From Aeromicrobium marinum DSM 15272 (GTDB taxonomy: Bacteria > Actinomycetota > Actinomycetes > Propionibacteriales > Nocardioidaceae), in assembly GCF_000160775.2 (NCBI RefSeq), contig NZ_CM001024.1, positions 2,848,172 to 2,912,171 on the forward strand: a DNA stretch of 64,000 nt, in the 5' to 3' direction. Position numbers and translations under genes: made by a program. The notes under the pieces are model-generated. The model was given only the letters and a program-made list of their open reading frames with translations, was not told the DNA's origin and ran no database searches. Within the stretch, counting starts at the first letter, position 1. Each line of letters begins with the position of its first letter. This document shows, one piece after another, positions 1 to 9,172 of the stretch.

Positions 1-1359
<1,359 letters not shown>

Positions 1360-1406
1360 CGTCGGAGCGGTCCGCCGGACGACGGTGACGTGTAGTCTCC
1401 TGATCC

Positions 1407-2060
1407 GTGAATCCCACGCTGCGCAAGGTCGTCCGTCCGCTGGTCATGTCCGCCAACACGCCGCTGGCGAAGGCGCGCACCCGCCGTGTGCTCGCGAAGG
1501 CCCCGCGGCCGCTGAAGCTGGAGATCGGCGGGCTCGTGCAGCGACCCGGCTGGGTCGTCACGAACGTCAACGCGGTCACCCGGAACTACCTCGACGCCAC
1601 CGTGCGGTGGCCGCTGGAGGACGCCTCGGTCTCGCACGTGTACTCCGACAACGTGATCGAGCACCTGCCCCTGGAGGCGACCCGTGCCATGCTGCGCGAG
1701 GCGCACCGGTGCCTGCAGCCCGGTGGCGTGATCCGCCTGATCACCCCGGACGTCCGCGCCCACGTCGAGATGTACCTGTCCGGAGCGCCCGCGCTCGACA
1801 GCGCCGCCGCTCAGCACTACCGGGCCCTCGGCCTGCACGTGGAGCACCCGATCGACGTGCTGCGGGTGCCGATCGGGGAGTTCGGGCACCACGCGGGCTA
1901 CATGTACGACCTCGAGACCCTCACGGTCGAGCTCGAGCGCGCCGGGTTCCACTCGGTCGTCCGCACCCCCACGGGTTCCAGCGAGCATCCGGACTTCGAC
2001 GGTCTCGACCAGCGCACCAGTGAGGGCGGCGCGCAGCTGTCGGTCGAGGCGACCCGCTGA
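1407..2060 (+). CDS. class I SAM-dependent methyltransferase-like protein (COG4627 type)
   Basis: A 217-residue protein with a partial Rossmann methyltransferase fold. The first motif is LKLEIGGLVQRPGW, where relatives usually have IGCG, so the SAM glycine loop is atypical. SDNVIEHLP and LREAHRCLQPGGVIRLITPD correspond to motifs II/III of Methyltransf_11 proteins. Such short proteins sit in many bacterial polysaccharide loci. It opens the locus on the + strand, divergent from guaB1, and TAGTCT lies 8 nt before the GTG start. Role in sugar methylation is inferred from context. The substrate is unknown. Confidence 0.65.
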   Translation: MNPTLRKVVRPLVMSANTPLAKARTRRVLAKAPRPLKLEIGGLVQRPGWVVTNVNAVTRNYLDATVRWPLEDASVSHVYSDNVIEHLPLEATRAMLREAHRCLQPGGVIRLITPDVRAHVEMYLSGAPALDSAAAQHYRALGLHVEHPIDVLRVPIGEFGHHAGYMYDLETLTVELERAGFHSVVRTPTGSSEHPDFDGLDQRTSEGGAQLSVEATR

Positions 2061-2067
2061 CCCTCGC

Positions 2068-2943
2068 TCAGGCGGGGACGCGCAGCACGAACTCGCTGGT
2101 GTGGGCCGAGCTGTCGGCCTGACGCCGCAGCATCACCGCCCGCAGCGCGGCCAGGCCGCCGGGAGTGAACCGCACCGTGGTCTTGACCGCGTTCTTGGCC
2201 CGTGACCGCCCCTTCATGCGCAGCCACTCACGGCTGAACATCTCGTCGGGCAGCCAGCGGCGCGAGTGGTGGACGACCTCGAGGCCGATCTTCGCGGCGT
2301 AGCGGTCCATGGTGCGGTCACCGAGGAAGTACAGGTGGTCGCCCAGGCTCCAGTGCAGCATGTCGCCCTGCTCCACGCCGGCGGTCATCTCGCCGGTGAC
2401 CATCACGACCACGCCGCCGGGCCGCAGGATCCGGGCCAGCTCGGTGAAGGTCTGCGTCGGGCTGATCAGGTGCGAGAAGACGTTGATCATGCTGATGACG
2501 TCGAAGCTGGCGTCGGGGTAGCCGACGTCCTCGACCGGCACACCGTGCACGGGGGCTCCCGTCAGGCGGCGGGCCGTGGCGAGCCGGTCCGCGCTGAGCT
2601 CGATGCCTTCTGCCGTGTAGCCCGCCTCCTGGGCCAGGCCCATCAGCAGGCCGGCGCCGCACCCGATGTCCAGCCACGCGCCGCCGTCGACGTGCCGGCG
2701 GGCGAGGTCGACGTAGCCGCGGAACCGGTCGGCCAGGATCCGTTCGGAGGCGCTCTGCTTGCTGGCGCCGACGATCTCCTGCGAACCGGCGTAGTGTCCG
2801 GCCTCCATCTCGGTCATGCGACGCTCCGGCGCCGGGATGTCGTCGATCGAGAGCAGGTCGCAGTCGGGGCACTGGCCGAGCCGGACCCCGTTCTCGGTGA
2901 ACAGCGGGAGCCACGTGGTGGATCCGCAGCAGTCGCACGCCAT
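2068..2943 (-). CDS. zinc-ribbon class I SAM-dependent methyltransferase
   Basis: A 291-residue protein. It starts with a four-Cys zinc ribbon (CDCC near residue 3 and CPDC near 25), followed by a Rossmann methyltransferase domain with WLDIGCGAGLLMGLA as SAM motif I and LARILRPGGVVVMVTGEM as motif III. This layout matches methyltransferases found in deoxysugar and polysaccharide clusters. It converges on the methyltransferase ending at 2060, with only 7 bp between the stops. It probably O- or C-methylates a sugar intermediate (inference). Confidence in the enzyme class is high, in the substrate none. Confidence 0.8.
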   Translation of the reverse strand: MACDCCGSTTWLPLFTENGVRLGQCPDCDLLSIDDIPAPERRMTEMEAGHYAGSQEIVGASKQSASERILADRFRGYVDLARRHVDGGAWLDIGCGAGLLMGLAQEAGYTAEGIELSADRLATARRLTGAPVHGVPVEDVGYPDASFDVISMINVFSHLISPTQTFTELARILRPGGVVVMVTGEMTAGVEQGDMLHWSLGDHLYFLGDRTMDRYAAKIGLEVVHHSRRWLPDEMFSREWLRMKGRSRAKNAVKTTVRFTPGGLAALRAVMLRRQADSSAHTSEFVLRVPA

Positions 2944-3014
2944 GTCGCGATCTCCTCGGGCCGGGGTCTGGGTCGGACGGCGGCCACGCTACCCGACCGG
3001 TGCGGTCGCGTGAC

Positions 3015-3020
3015 TATCCT
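3015..3020 (+). promoter_or_regulatory. -10 box TATCCT before leader ORF
   Basis: TANNNT hexamer 7 nt upstream of the ATG at 3028. It matches the leaderless arrangement seen at other genes here and points to 3028 as the first translated codon of the glycosyltransferase transcript. Confidence 0.45.
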
Positions 3021-3027
3021 CTGGCCC

Positions 3028-3069
3028 ATGCCCGAACACCTCGACACCTGTGGCGGGGGTCCCGCCTGA
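3028..3069 (+). CDS. possible 13-residue leader peptide, coupled to the glycosyltransferase
   Basis: ATG at 3028 encodes MPEHLDTCGGGPA and stops with TGA at 3067-3069, which overlaps the ATG of the next gene (TGATG). A TATCCT box 7 nt upstream would make this the leaderless first ORF of the transcript. Reinitiation could then deliver ribosomes to the glycosyltransferase, which lacks a clear Shine-Dalgarno sequence. The peptide sequence has no recognisable function. The reading is inferred from position only. Confidence 0.4.
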   Translation: MPEHLDTCGGGPA

Positions 3070-4169
3070 TGGGCCTCACCGTGCTCGTGGAGCCGTACCC
3101 GGGCGGACATCGCTCGCAGGCCGTCGCCAATGTCGCCGCCGTCGCCGCGCGGAGCTCCGACGTGCTGGTGCTCACCTCGGTGGGGGGGACCGACGACCCG
3201 GCCTACCGGGAGTACCTCGGACACCTGGACCACCGGGTCGAGGAGGTGTTCACCGACGTGTACCCGCCGATCGGTGAGATCGCCCGGCAGATCGATCGTC
3301 TCTGCCGCAGCGAGGACGTCGACACCGTGGTGCTGATGGACGCCGACCAGGCCCTCAAGCGCTGGTGGTTCGAGCTGCCCCGGGCGTTCGGTCTGCGGCG
3401 GCGGCCGCGCATCGTGTTCATGCTGACCCGCTACCCGGCGCAGCTGCGGATCACCGACTGGGTCGGGTGGCGGCTGCGGGCGCCGAAGGCCGTCCTCGCG
3501 GTCGTGGCCCGTCTCACCGGCTCGCTGCACCGGGTGGCCGGCTTCGCCGGTCGCGACGACATGACGGTCGGGTGGATCGTCAAGCGCGCACGGGACCCCG
3601 CCATCTGCACGGCCAGCGCCCGCGACCGCGAGGCCTGGCGCGAGGCCCACGGACTCCCGGTGGACCGGCGCATCGTCGGCATCTGCGGGGGTGTCTCCGA
3701 GCGCAAGCACCCCGACCTGGTGTGGGACGCGATCGTGTCGTCCGGCGTCGACGCCGACCTGCTGCTGGCCGGCGGTCTGTCCGAGGGCGTCGCCGCCTGG
3801 GTCGACGGACTCGCGCCCGAGGACCGCGCCCGCGTGCACGTGCGGGCGGGGTTCCTGCCCAACGACGTCCTCGACCAGCTCGTGGCAGCGTGCGACGTCG
3901 CGGCGCTCGTGATGACCAACAACGGTCCCAGCGGGATCATGGGCAAGGCCCTGGCCGCCGGCGTGCCGGTGGTCACGGCCGGGTCGCAGGTCAGGGCGCG
4001 CGAGGTGGCTGCCACCGACGGCGGCGAGTCCGCAACCTTCGACCGGGACGCCATCGGTGCGGCGATCGGCCGGGCGCTGGCGCGTGACCCCGACGCGCCG
4101 AGGCAGGGCAGCGTGCCCCCGGCGACCGCCGAGACGTTCGCCGAGAGCGTCCTCGGCGTCCGCTCTTGA
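3069..4169 (+). CDS. GT-B-like glycosyltransferase
   Basis: A 366-residue protein with a glycosyltransferase GT-B outline. The N-terminal segment MGLTVLVEPYPGGHRSQAV resembles the donor-binding entry, and a second Rossmann half runs from about residue 190 (RRIVGICGGVSERKHPDL). The C-terminal region has NNGPSGIMGKALAAGVPVV, a variant of the family-4 nucleotide-sugar site without the usual E-x7-E. The ATG at 3069 was chosen because the first 23 codons of the longer frame do not fit the family and the leader ORF stop overlaps this ATG. It probably adds one sugar of the surface polysaccharide. Donor and acceptor are unknown. Confidence 0.65.
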   Translation: MGLTVLVEPYPGGHRSQAVANVAAVAARSSDVLVLTSVGGTDDPAYREYLGHLDHRVEEVFTDVYPPIGEIARQIDRLCRSEDVDTVVLMDADQALKRWWFELPRAFGLRRRPRIVFMLTRYPAQLRITDWVGWRLRAPKAVLAVVARLTGSLHRVAGFAGRDDMTVGWIVKRARDPAICTASARDREAWREAHGLPVDRRIVGICGGVSERKHPDLVWDAIVSSGVDADLLLAGGLSEGVAAWVDGLAPEDRARVHVRAGFLPNDVLDQLVAACDVAALVMTNNGPSGIMGKALAAGVPVVTAGSQVRAREVAATDGGESATFDRDAIGAAIGRALARDPDAPRQGSVPPATAETFAESVLGVRS

Positions 4170-4206
4170 TATCGTCCGGTGGCCAGCCCGATCGAGGAGG
4201 AGTCCG

Positions 4207-5298
4207 TTGCGCGTCGCCGTGCTGATGACCGGCCTGACGGCCTACCAGGACACCTGTTTCCAGCAGCTGAGTGAGCTGGGCAACGACCTGCTGCTGGTCC
4301 ATCCCGGGTCGATGCCGTTCGCGCCCTTCGGCGAGGACAGTTTCAACCGCACGGTGCAGCGGCTCGTCTGGGACGACGCCATGCCTACACCGGACGAGCT
4401 CCTGCCCGTGCTGGAGGCCTTCGACCCGGACGTCGTCATCATGTGGTCCTGGGACGGCAAGGGCTACCGCGCCGCGATGAAGCGCTACCGGGGCCGGGCG
4501 CTCCGCGTGATCTTCACCAGCAACTTCTGGCACGGCAGCCTCAAGCAGTGGGCCGGCCTCCTCGCCGGCCGGTTCTACGTGCTCCCGCTGTTCGATGCCG
4601 CCTGGGTGCCGGGCGAGCGGTCCGAGCTGTTCGCCCGCCGGATCGGCTTCGAGGGTCGACAGATCATCCGCGGGGCCAACTCGGCCGACACGCCGAAGTT
4701 CGACCGCGGCGCCCGGGACACCGCCGAGCTCGCCGGCCGGCGCCGGTTCCTGTTCACCGGGCGGCTGATCTGGCACAAGGCCCCGGCCGAGCTCGCCGAG
4801 GCCTACCGCCGGTACCGCGAGCTGGTCGACGACCCGTGGGACCTCGACGTCGCCGGCGACGGTCCGCTCCGCACGGCCTTCGAGGGGGTCCCGGGGGTCC
4901 GCATGCACGGATTCGTGCAGCCGGCCGACCTCGCGGACCTCATGCACACCTCGTCGTGCTTCCTGCTCCCCTCGCACCTGGAGTGGTACGGCGTCGTCGT
5001 CCACGAGGCCGCCGTGGCCGGGCTCCCGGTCATCTGCTCCGACGGGGTGGGAGCGGTGCCGCACCTGCTGCAGGACGGGTTCAACGGCTGGACGGTGCCG
5101 GCCGGCGACACCGAGGCGCTCACCGAGGCGATGGTCCGGATGTCCTCGGTCGACACGACCCGGCTCGCGGCGATGTCGGCGGGCAGCCGCGCCCTGGGCA
5201 GTCGTCTGTCCCCGACCATCTGGGCCCAGAACCTGCACGAACAGCTGGAGTCGCGGCTGCACAAGGGTGACTGGCGATCGAAGGAGACGGTCCGATGA
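4207..5298 (+). CDS. glycosyltransferase family 4
   Basis: A 363-residue retaining GT4-type enzyme of polysaccharide assembly. The TTG at 4207 (LRVAVLMTGLTAYQ) follows a strong GAGGAGGAG ribosome-binding site. The longer upstream frame is arginine-rich shadow sequence. RRFLFTGRLIWHKAPAELAEA opens the C-terminal nucleotide-sugar domain, and HLEWYGVVVHEAAVAGLPVI carries the E-x7-E signature. It overlaps the following FkbM gene by 4 bp (ATGA), so the two are co-translated. Confidence 0.85.
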   Translation: MRVAVLMTGLTAYQDTCFQQLSELGNDLLLVHPGSMPFAPFGEDSFNRTVQRLVWDDAMPTPDELLPVLEAFDPDVVIMWSWDGKGYRAAMKRYRGRALRVIFTSNFWHGSLKQWAGLLAGRFYVLPLFDAAWVPGERSELFARRIGFEGRQIIRGANSADTPKFDRGARDTAELAGRRRFLFTGRLIWHKAPAELAEAYRRYRELVDDPWDLDVAGDGPLRTAFEGVPGVRMHGFVQPADLADLMHTSSCFLLPSHLEWYGVVVHEAAVAGLPVICSDGVGAVPHLLQDGFNGWTVPAGDTEALTEAMVRMSSVDTTRLAAMSAGSRALGSRLSPTIWAQNLHEQLESRLHKGDWRSKETVR

Positions 5299-6020
5299 GC
5301 GCACGACACCGCGTGGTGGCCGCGGTCGCGACCCGGCTCGGCCGCCGCGGCTTCGAGCTGCGTCGGCACTCGGCGGTGCGCCGCCAGTCGGTGCTGACCC
5401 GCCACGGGGTCGACCTCGTCCTCGACGTCGGCGCCGCCGGCGGCGGCTACGGCTCGTCGTTGCGAGCCTTCGGCTACACCGGCGACATCGTGTCCTTCGA
5501 GCCGTTGTCGACCCCCTTCGCCGACCTGGGCGCCGTGATCGCCGGCGACCCCCGGTGGACGGCCCGCAACGTCGCGCTGGGGCAGGAGGCCGGGGAGGTC
5601 GTCATCAACGTGGCGTCCAACAGCACCAGCAGCTCGATCCTGCCGATGCTCGACGCCCACGTCGACGCCGCACCGCAGGTGACCTACGTCGGGACCGAGA
5701 CCGTGACCGTCGCCCGGCTCGACGACGAGGCCCGCGAGGTGGTGGCCGGTCACCGGCGCCCGTTCCTCAAGATCGACACGCAGGGTTTCGAGCGCGAGGT
5801 GCTCGCGGGAGGTGCGGACACCGTCGCGGCCTGCGTCGGGCTCCAGCTCGAGCTGTCGCTCGTGCCGCTCTACGGCGGCGGCATGCTGATCGACGAGGCC
5901 GTCTCGTGGGCGTACGACCACGGGTTCCGGATGGTCGGGCTCGAGCAGGGCTACGCGGCGCCCACGGGGGAGATCCTGCAGATCGACGGCGTGTTCGTCC
6001 GAGCCGACCCGGCGGCCTGA
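5295..6020 (+). CDS. FkbM-family methyltransferase
   Basis: A 241-residue SAM-dependent O-methyltransferase. DLVLDVGAAGGGYGSSLRAFG is the SAM loop, and PFLKIDTQGFEREVL is the FkbM signature. The C terminus EILQIDGVFVRAD is shared with the FkbM copy at 14101-14847, so these two are close paralogues. FkbM proteins commonly methylate hydroxyls of sugars or polyketides. Here polysaccharide sugar O-methylation is the likely role. It overlaps the upstream glycosyltransferase by 4 bp. Confidence 0.85.
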   Translation: MSARHRVVAAVATRLGRRGFELRRHSAVRRQSVLTRHGVDLVLDVGAAGGGYGSSLRAFGYTGDIVSFEPLSTPFADLGAVIAGDPRWTARNVALGQEAGEVVINVASNSTSSSILPMLDAHVDAAPQVTYVGTETVTVARLDDEAREVVAGHRRPFLKIDTQGFEREVLAGGADTVAACVGLQLELSLVPLYGGGMLIDEAVSWAYDHGFRMVGLEQGYAAPTGEILQIDGVFVRADPAA

Positions 6021-6043
6021 GCGGCTGTAGTAGCGTTCGTGCG

Positions 6044-6628
6044 GTGTCGAAATCGTCCGTTCCCACCGCCTCGGACCAGCTCGGTTTCAGCCAGCTCGTC
6101 CTCTCCGACTACGCGCGGTACCGGCCGGGTGGCAAGGCCGGTTGGCTGCACGTCCTGCTGCGTCTGCCGTCGACCCCCGGGCTGCTGGCCTCGATCATCC
6201 TGCGCGCCCAGCAGTGCCTGTTCAGGTCGGGCCGGGTCAACCTGGCGCACGCACTGCGGACGCCCGCCAACGTGCTGGTCGGCTGTGACTTCGGCGCCGG
6301 CATGCAGGTGGGGCGCGGCTTCATGATGGTGCACCCGGTCGGCACGACCATCGGCTTCGGACTGGTCATCGGCGACGACGTGACCTTCGCCGGCGGGGTC
6401 ACCTGCGCGGCCCGGCACTACGACCCGAAGCCCGGTCAGGAGCAGGAGTTCCCCACGATCTGCGACGGGGCCGTCATCGGTGCGGGCGCCGTGCTCGTCG
6501 GCGGCGTGCGCATCGGGACCAACGCCATGGTGGGTGCCAACGCGGTCGTGCTGTCCGACGTGCCCGACGACGCGGTCGTGATGGGCTCGCCCGCCCGCCG
6601 GGTCGGCACCCGGGAGGCGGCTTCATGA
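6044..6628 (+). CDS. left-handed beta-helix acetyltransferase (serine acetyltransferase-like)
   Basis: A 194-residue protein with a hexapeptide-repeat fold. The repeats run from about residue 80 (VGCDFGAGMQVGRGF) through GAVIGAGAVLVGGVRIG to the closing VVMGSPARRVG. HPVGTTIGFG carries the conserved His expected at the active site. In this context it should O-acetylate a sugar from acetyl-CoA, although an acyl-ACP donor is possible because an ACP gene lies 1 kb downstream. TAGCGT lies 7 nt before the chosen GTG, which supports a leaderless start at 6044. It overlaps the next gene by 4 bp. Confidence 0.8.
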   Translation: MSKSSVPTASDQLGFSQLVLSDYARYRPGGKAGWLHVLLRLPSTPGLLASIILRAQQCLFRSGRVNLAHALRTPANVLVGCDFGAGMQVGRGFMMVHPVGTTIGFGLVIGDDVTFAGGVTCAARHYDPKPGQEQEFPTICDGAVIGAGAVLVGGVRIGTNAMVGANAVVLSDVPDDAVVMGSPARRVGTREAAS

Positions 6629-7482
6629 ACGACGACCTGGTGGGCTACGACCCCGCACCGCACTACGACCGCATCACGGCCGCCTGGCAGCTGCTCCTCG
6701 GCGACGAGCTGCACTACGGAGTCTTCGACTCCGGCGACGAGCCGTTGCCCGTCGCCACCCGGGCGCTGACCGCACGGATGATCGACGGCGGCCGGCTCGC
6801 CGACCCCGCCCCGCACGGAGGCCCGTTGCGGGTGCTCGACGTCGGCTGCGGCTCCGGTGCACCGGCGTGCGAGCTGGCCACCGACCACGGCGTCGAGGTG
6901 GTGGGCATCACGACCAGCGCCGTCGGCGTCGCGACCGCTCGGGCCCGCGCCGCCGACCTCGGTCTGTCCGGGGTCTCCTTCGAGCAGCGCGACGGCACCG
7001 ACAACGGCTTCGACGACGCGCAGTTCGACCGGGCGTGGGTGCTGGAGTCGTCACACCTCATGCGCGACAAGGACGCCCTGGTCTCCGAGTGCGCCCGGGT
7101 GCTGCGCCCCGGCGGCCGGCTCGTGCTGTGCGACCTCGTGCGGTGGCGCGAGATCGGCTTCGCCGAGGTGCGGGAGCGTCGGGTCGACTTCGCGGTGCTG
7201 CGGGACGCGTTCGGCGACGCGCACTTCCGCACCCTCGACGACTACGCGGCGCTGGCGGAGTCCCACGGGCTCGTCGTCGACCGCGTCGACGACCTCACGG
7301 CCCTCACCCTGCCGACGTTCGACCGCTGGCGCGCCAACGCCGACCTGCACCACGACGCCGTCGTGGAGCTGATCGGCACCGAGGGCCACACCGCCTTCGT
7401 CCGCTCGTGCGACATCCTCGAGCAGTTCTGGCGGGACGGCACCTTCGGGTACGGGCTGATCTCCGCCACCCGGCCGACATGA
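6625..7482 (+). CDS. SAM-dependent methyltransferase (Methyltransf_11/25 type)
   Basis: A 285-residue class I methyltransferase. LRVLDVGCGSGAPACELA is the SAM-binding motif, and ECARVLRPGGRLVLCDLV is the post-motif III strand. The N-terminal YDRITAAWQLLLGDELHYGVF resembles small-molecule C/N/O-methyltransferases of the gamma-tocopherol and sarcosine methyltransferase group. It is coupled to the acetyltransferase by an ATGA overlap. It probably modifies a sugar or the acyl group handled by the neighbouring ACP system. The substrate cannot be read from sequence. Confidence 0.75.
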   Translation: MNDDLVGYDPAPHYDRITAAWQLLLGDELHYGVFDSGDEPLPVATRALTARMIDGGRLADPAPHGGPLRVLDVGCGSGAPACELATDHGVEVVGITTSAVGVATARARAADLGLSGVSFEQRDGTDNGFDDAQFDRAWVLESSHLMRDKDALVSECARVLRPGGRLVLCDLVRWREIGFAEVRERRVDFAVLRDAFGDAHFRTLDDYAALAESHGLVVDRVDDLTALTLPTFDRWRANADLHHDAVVELIGTEGHTAFVRSCDILEQFWRDGTFGYGLISATRPT

Positions 7483-7546
7483 CAGGATGGCCCCGTCACC
7501 GCGCCCCGCGGACAGCCCCGGACCCGCCACGAGAAATGAGCGACTC

Positions 7547-7798
7547 ATGAGCCCCACGGCCGCCGCCATCGAGACCACGGTCGTCGACTTCCTGACCGAG
7601 CTCGGCAAGCTCCCCGCCGACTTCGGGCCCGAGACCCCGTTGTACGCCGACGGGGCGGGCCTCGACTCGCTGGAGACCGCCGAGCTGTCGGCGATGCTCG
7701 AGGACGTCCACGGCAGCGACCCGTACTCCACGGGCGAGATGCCGCAGACCCTCGGGGAGATCCTGGCCTTCTACGCGGGCGCCGGCGCCCAGGCCTGA
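7547..7798 (+). CDS. acyl carrier protein
   Basis: An 83-residue acidic four-helix carrier protein. GAGLDSLETAEL contains the DSL motif with Ser41 as the predicted phosphopantetheine attachment site. The ATG at 7547 gives the usual ACP length. A longer in-frame start at 7487 adds a proline-rich stretch unlike ACPs. The stop is 6 bp before an AMP-dependent ligase and an SDR reductase follows, so the three form a dedicated acyl-activating cassette. No ketosynthase is present, so it is not the primary fatty-acid ACP. Confidence 0.85.
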   Translation: MSPTAAAIETTVVDFLTELGKLPADFGPETPLYADGAGLDSLETAELSAMLEDVHGSDPYSTGEMPQTLGEILAFYAGAGAQA

Positions 7799-7804
7799 CC
7801 CCCC

Positions 7805-9172
7805 TTGTACGAACTGATCGACCGGATCGCCGGGGCTGACCCGGACCGCCCGGCGATCGTGACCCACGCGGGCAGCCGGTCCTACGCCGAGCTGGCCGCC
7901 GACGCCCGCCGGGTTGCTGCGGCGTTGCGGGCCGAGGGGATCACCCGGTTCGCGATCGTCGACCACGACGCGGACGTGGTGGTCGCGCTGGTGGCCGGTG
8001 CCGCGCTCGCCGGTGTCGAGGCGTGCCAGTACCCGCCGGCCGAGCCCTCCGAGGTCGCCGAGCTGCTCGGCCGGTTCGACCACGACGTCCTCGTGACCGA
8101 CCGTGTCGACCTCGCCGACCTCGGGGCCCGGGTCCTCGCCTCGGCGGTGCTCGTCGGTGGCACCGACGACCGGGCGCCGGACCGGGCGCCGGTCGACGCC
8201 CGACCCCACCTCGTGCTGACGACCGGGACCACCGGTGCGCCCCGCGGGGTGCGGCACGACTGGAGCCGGCTGCTGCGCGGAACCCCTCGGGTCCGGCCGG
8301 CCGCGGGCGAGCGCTGGCTGCTGGCCTACGGTCTGCACCAGTTCGCCGGACTGCAGGTGCTGCTGCACGTGTTCGCCGCCGGTGCCACGCTGGTCGCCCC
8401 GGCTCCCCGGCGTCCGCTGGAGGGTCTGGCGGCGATGCGCGCGCTGGGCGTCACCCACGCCAGCGCCACGCCGACGTACTGGCGGTTCCTGCTGGCCGAG
8501 ATGCGCTCCGACGGGGGGCCGGTCCCGGCACTGCAGCAGGTGACCCTGGGCGGCGAGGCCATTCCCGGACCGCTCCTGCAGGACCTGCGGCGCACGTTCC
8601 CCGACGCCGCCGTGTCGCAGGTGTACGCCGCCAGCGAGTTCGGTTCCACGGGGTCCATGCGCGACGGCCGGCCCGGACTGTCGGTCTCGGTGCTCGACCG
8701 TGGCGACGACGCCGACGTCGACATGCGGGTGGTCGACGGCGAGCTGTGGATCCGCTCGCGGGCCGGCATGCTCGGCTACTACGGCGAGCCACCGGTCGAC
8801 GCGGACGCCTGGCGGCCCACCGGTGACCGCGTCGAGATCGACGGTGACCGGGTGCTGTTCCGCGGCCGGACCTCCGAGATCATCAACGTCGGTGGCGTCA
8901 AGGTGCACCCCCTGCCGATCGAGGAGCGGGTGTCGGCCGTGCCCGGCGTCGACATGGCGCGGGTCCACGGGCGTCCCAACCCGATGACCGGGGCGATCGT
9001 CGCCCTGGAGGTCGTGGCGGCCCCGGGGTCCGACCAGCAGGCGCTGAAGGCCGCCATCCGGGCGGCGTGCGAGGATCTCCCCGCGGCAGCGCGGCCGCGC
9101 AGCATCCGTTTCGTCGACGACATCGTCACCGCCGGCAGCAAGATCGTCAGGAGACAGACCAGTGAGCACTGA
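7805..9172 (+). CDS. AMP-dependent acyl ligase (ANL superfamily), likely acyl-ACP loading
   Basis: A 455-residue adenylate-forming ligase. LVLTTGTTGAPRGVRHD is the phosphate-binding loop, YAASEFGSTG the adenine-binding region, RPTGDRVEIDGDRVLFRGR the hinge, and GSKIVRR contributes the C-terminal catalytic Lys. The protein is short for the family, which fits small stand-alone ligases that load an acyl group onto a partner ACP. The TTG start 6 bp after the ACP stop is the only start with family-like sequence (YELIDRIAGADPDRPA). The acid it activates is unknown. Confidence 0.85.
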   Translation: MYELIDRIAGADPDRPAIVTHAGSRSYAELAADARRVAAALRAEGITRFAIVDHDADVVVALVAGAALAGVEACQYPPAEPSEVAELLGRFDHDVLVTDRVDLADLGARVLASAVLVGGTDDRAPDRAPVDARPHLVLTTGTTGAPRGVRHDWSRLLRGTPRVRPAAGERWLLAYGLHQFAGLQVLLHVFAAGATLVAPAPRRPLEGLAAMRALGVTHASATPTYWRFLLAEMRSDGGPVPALQQVTLGGEAIPGPLLQDLRRTFPDAAVSQVYAASEFGSTGSMRDGRPGLSVSVLDRGDDADVDMRVVDGELWIRSRAGMLGYYGEPPVDADAWRPTGDRVEIDGDRVLFRGRTSEIINVGGVKVHPLPIEERVSAVPGVDMARVHGRPNPMTGAIVALEVVAAPGSDQQALKAAIRAACEDLPAAARPRSIRFVDDIVTAGSKIVRRQTSEH

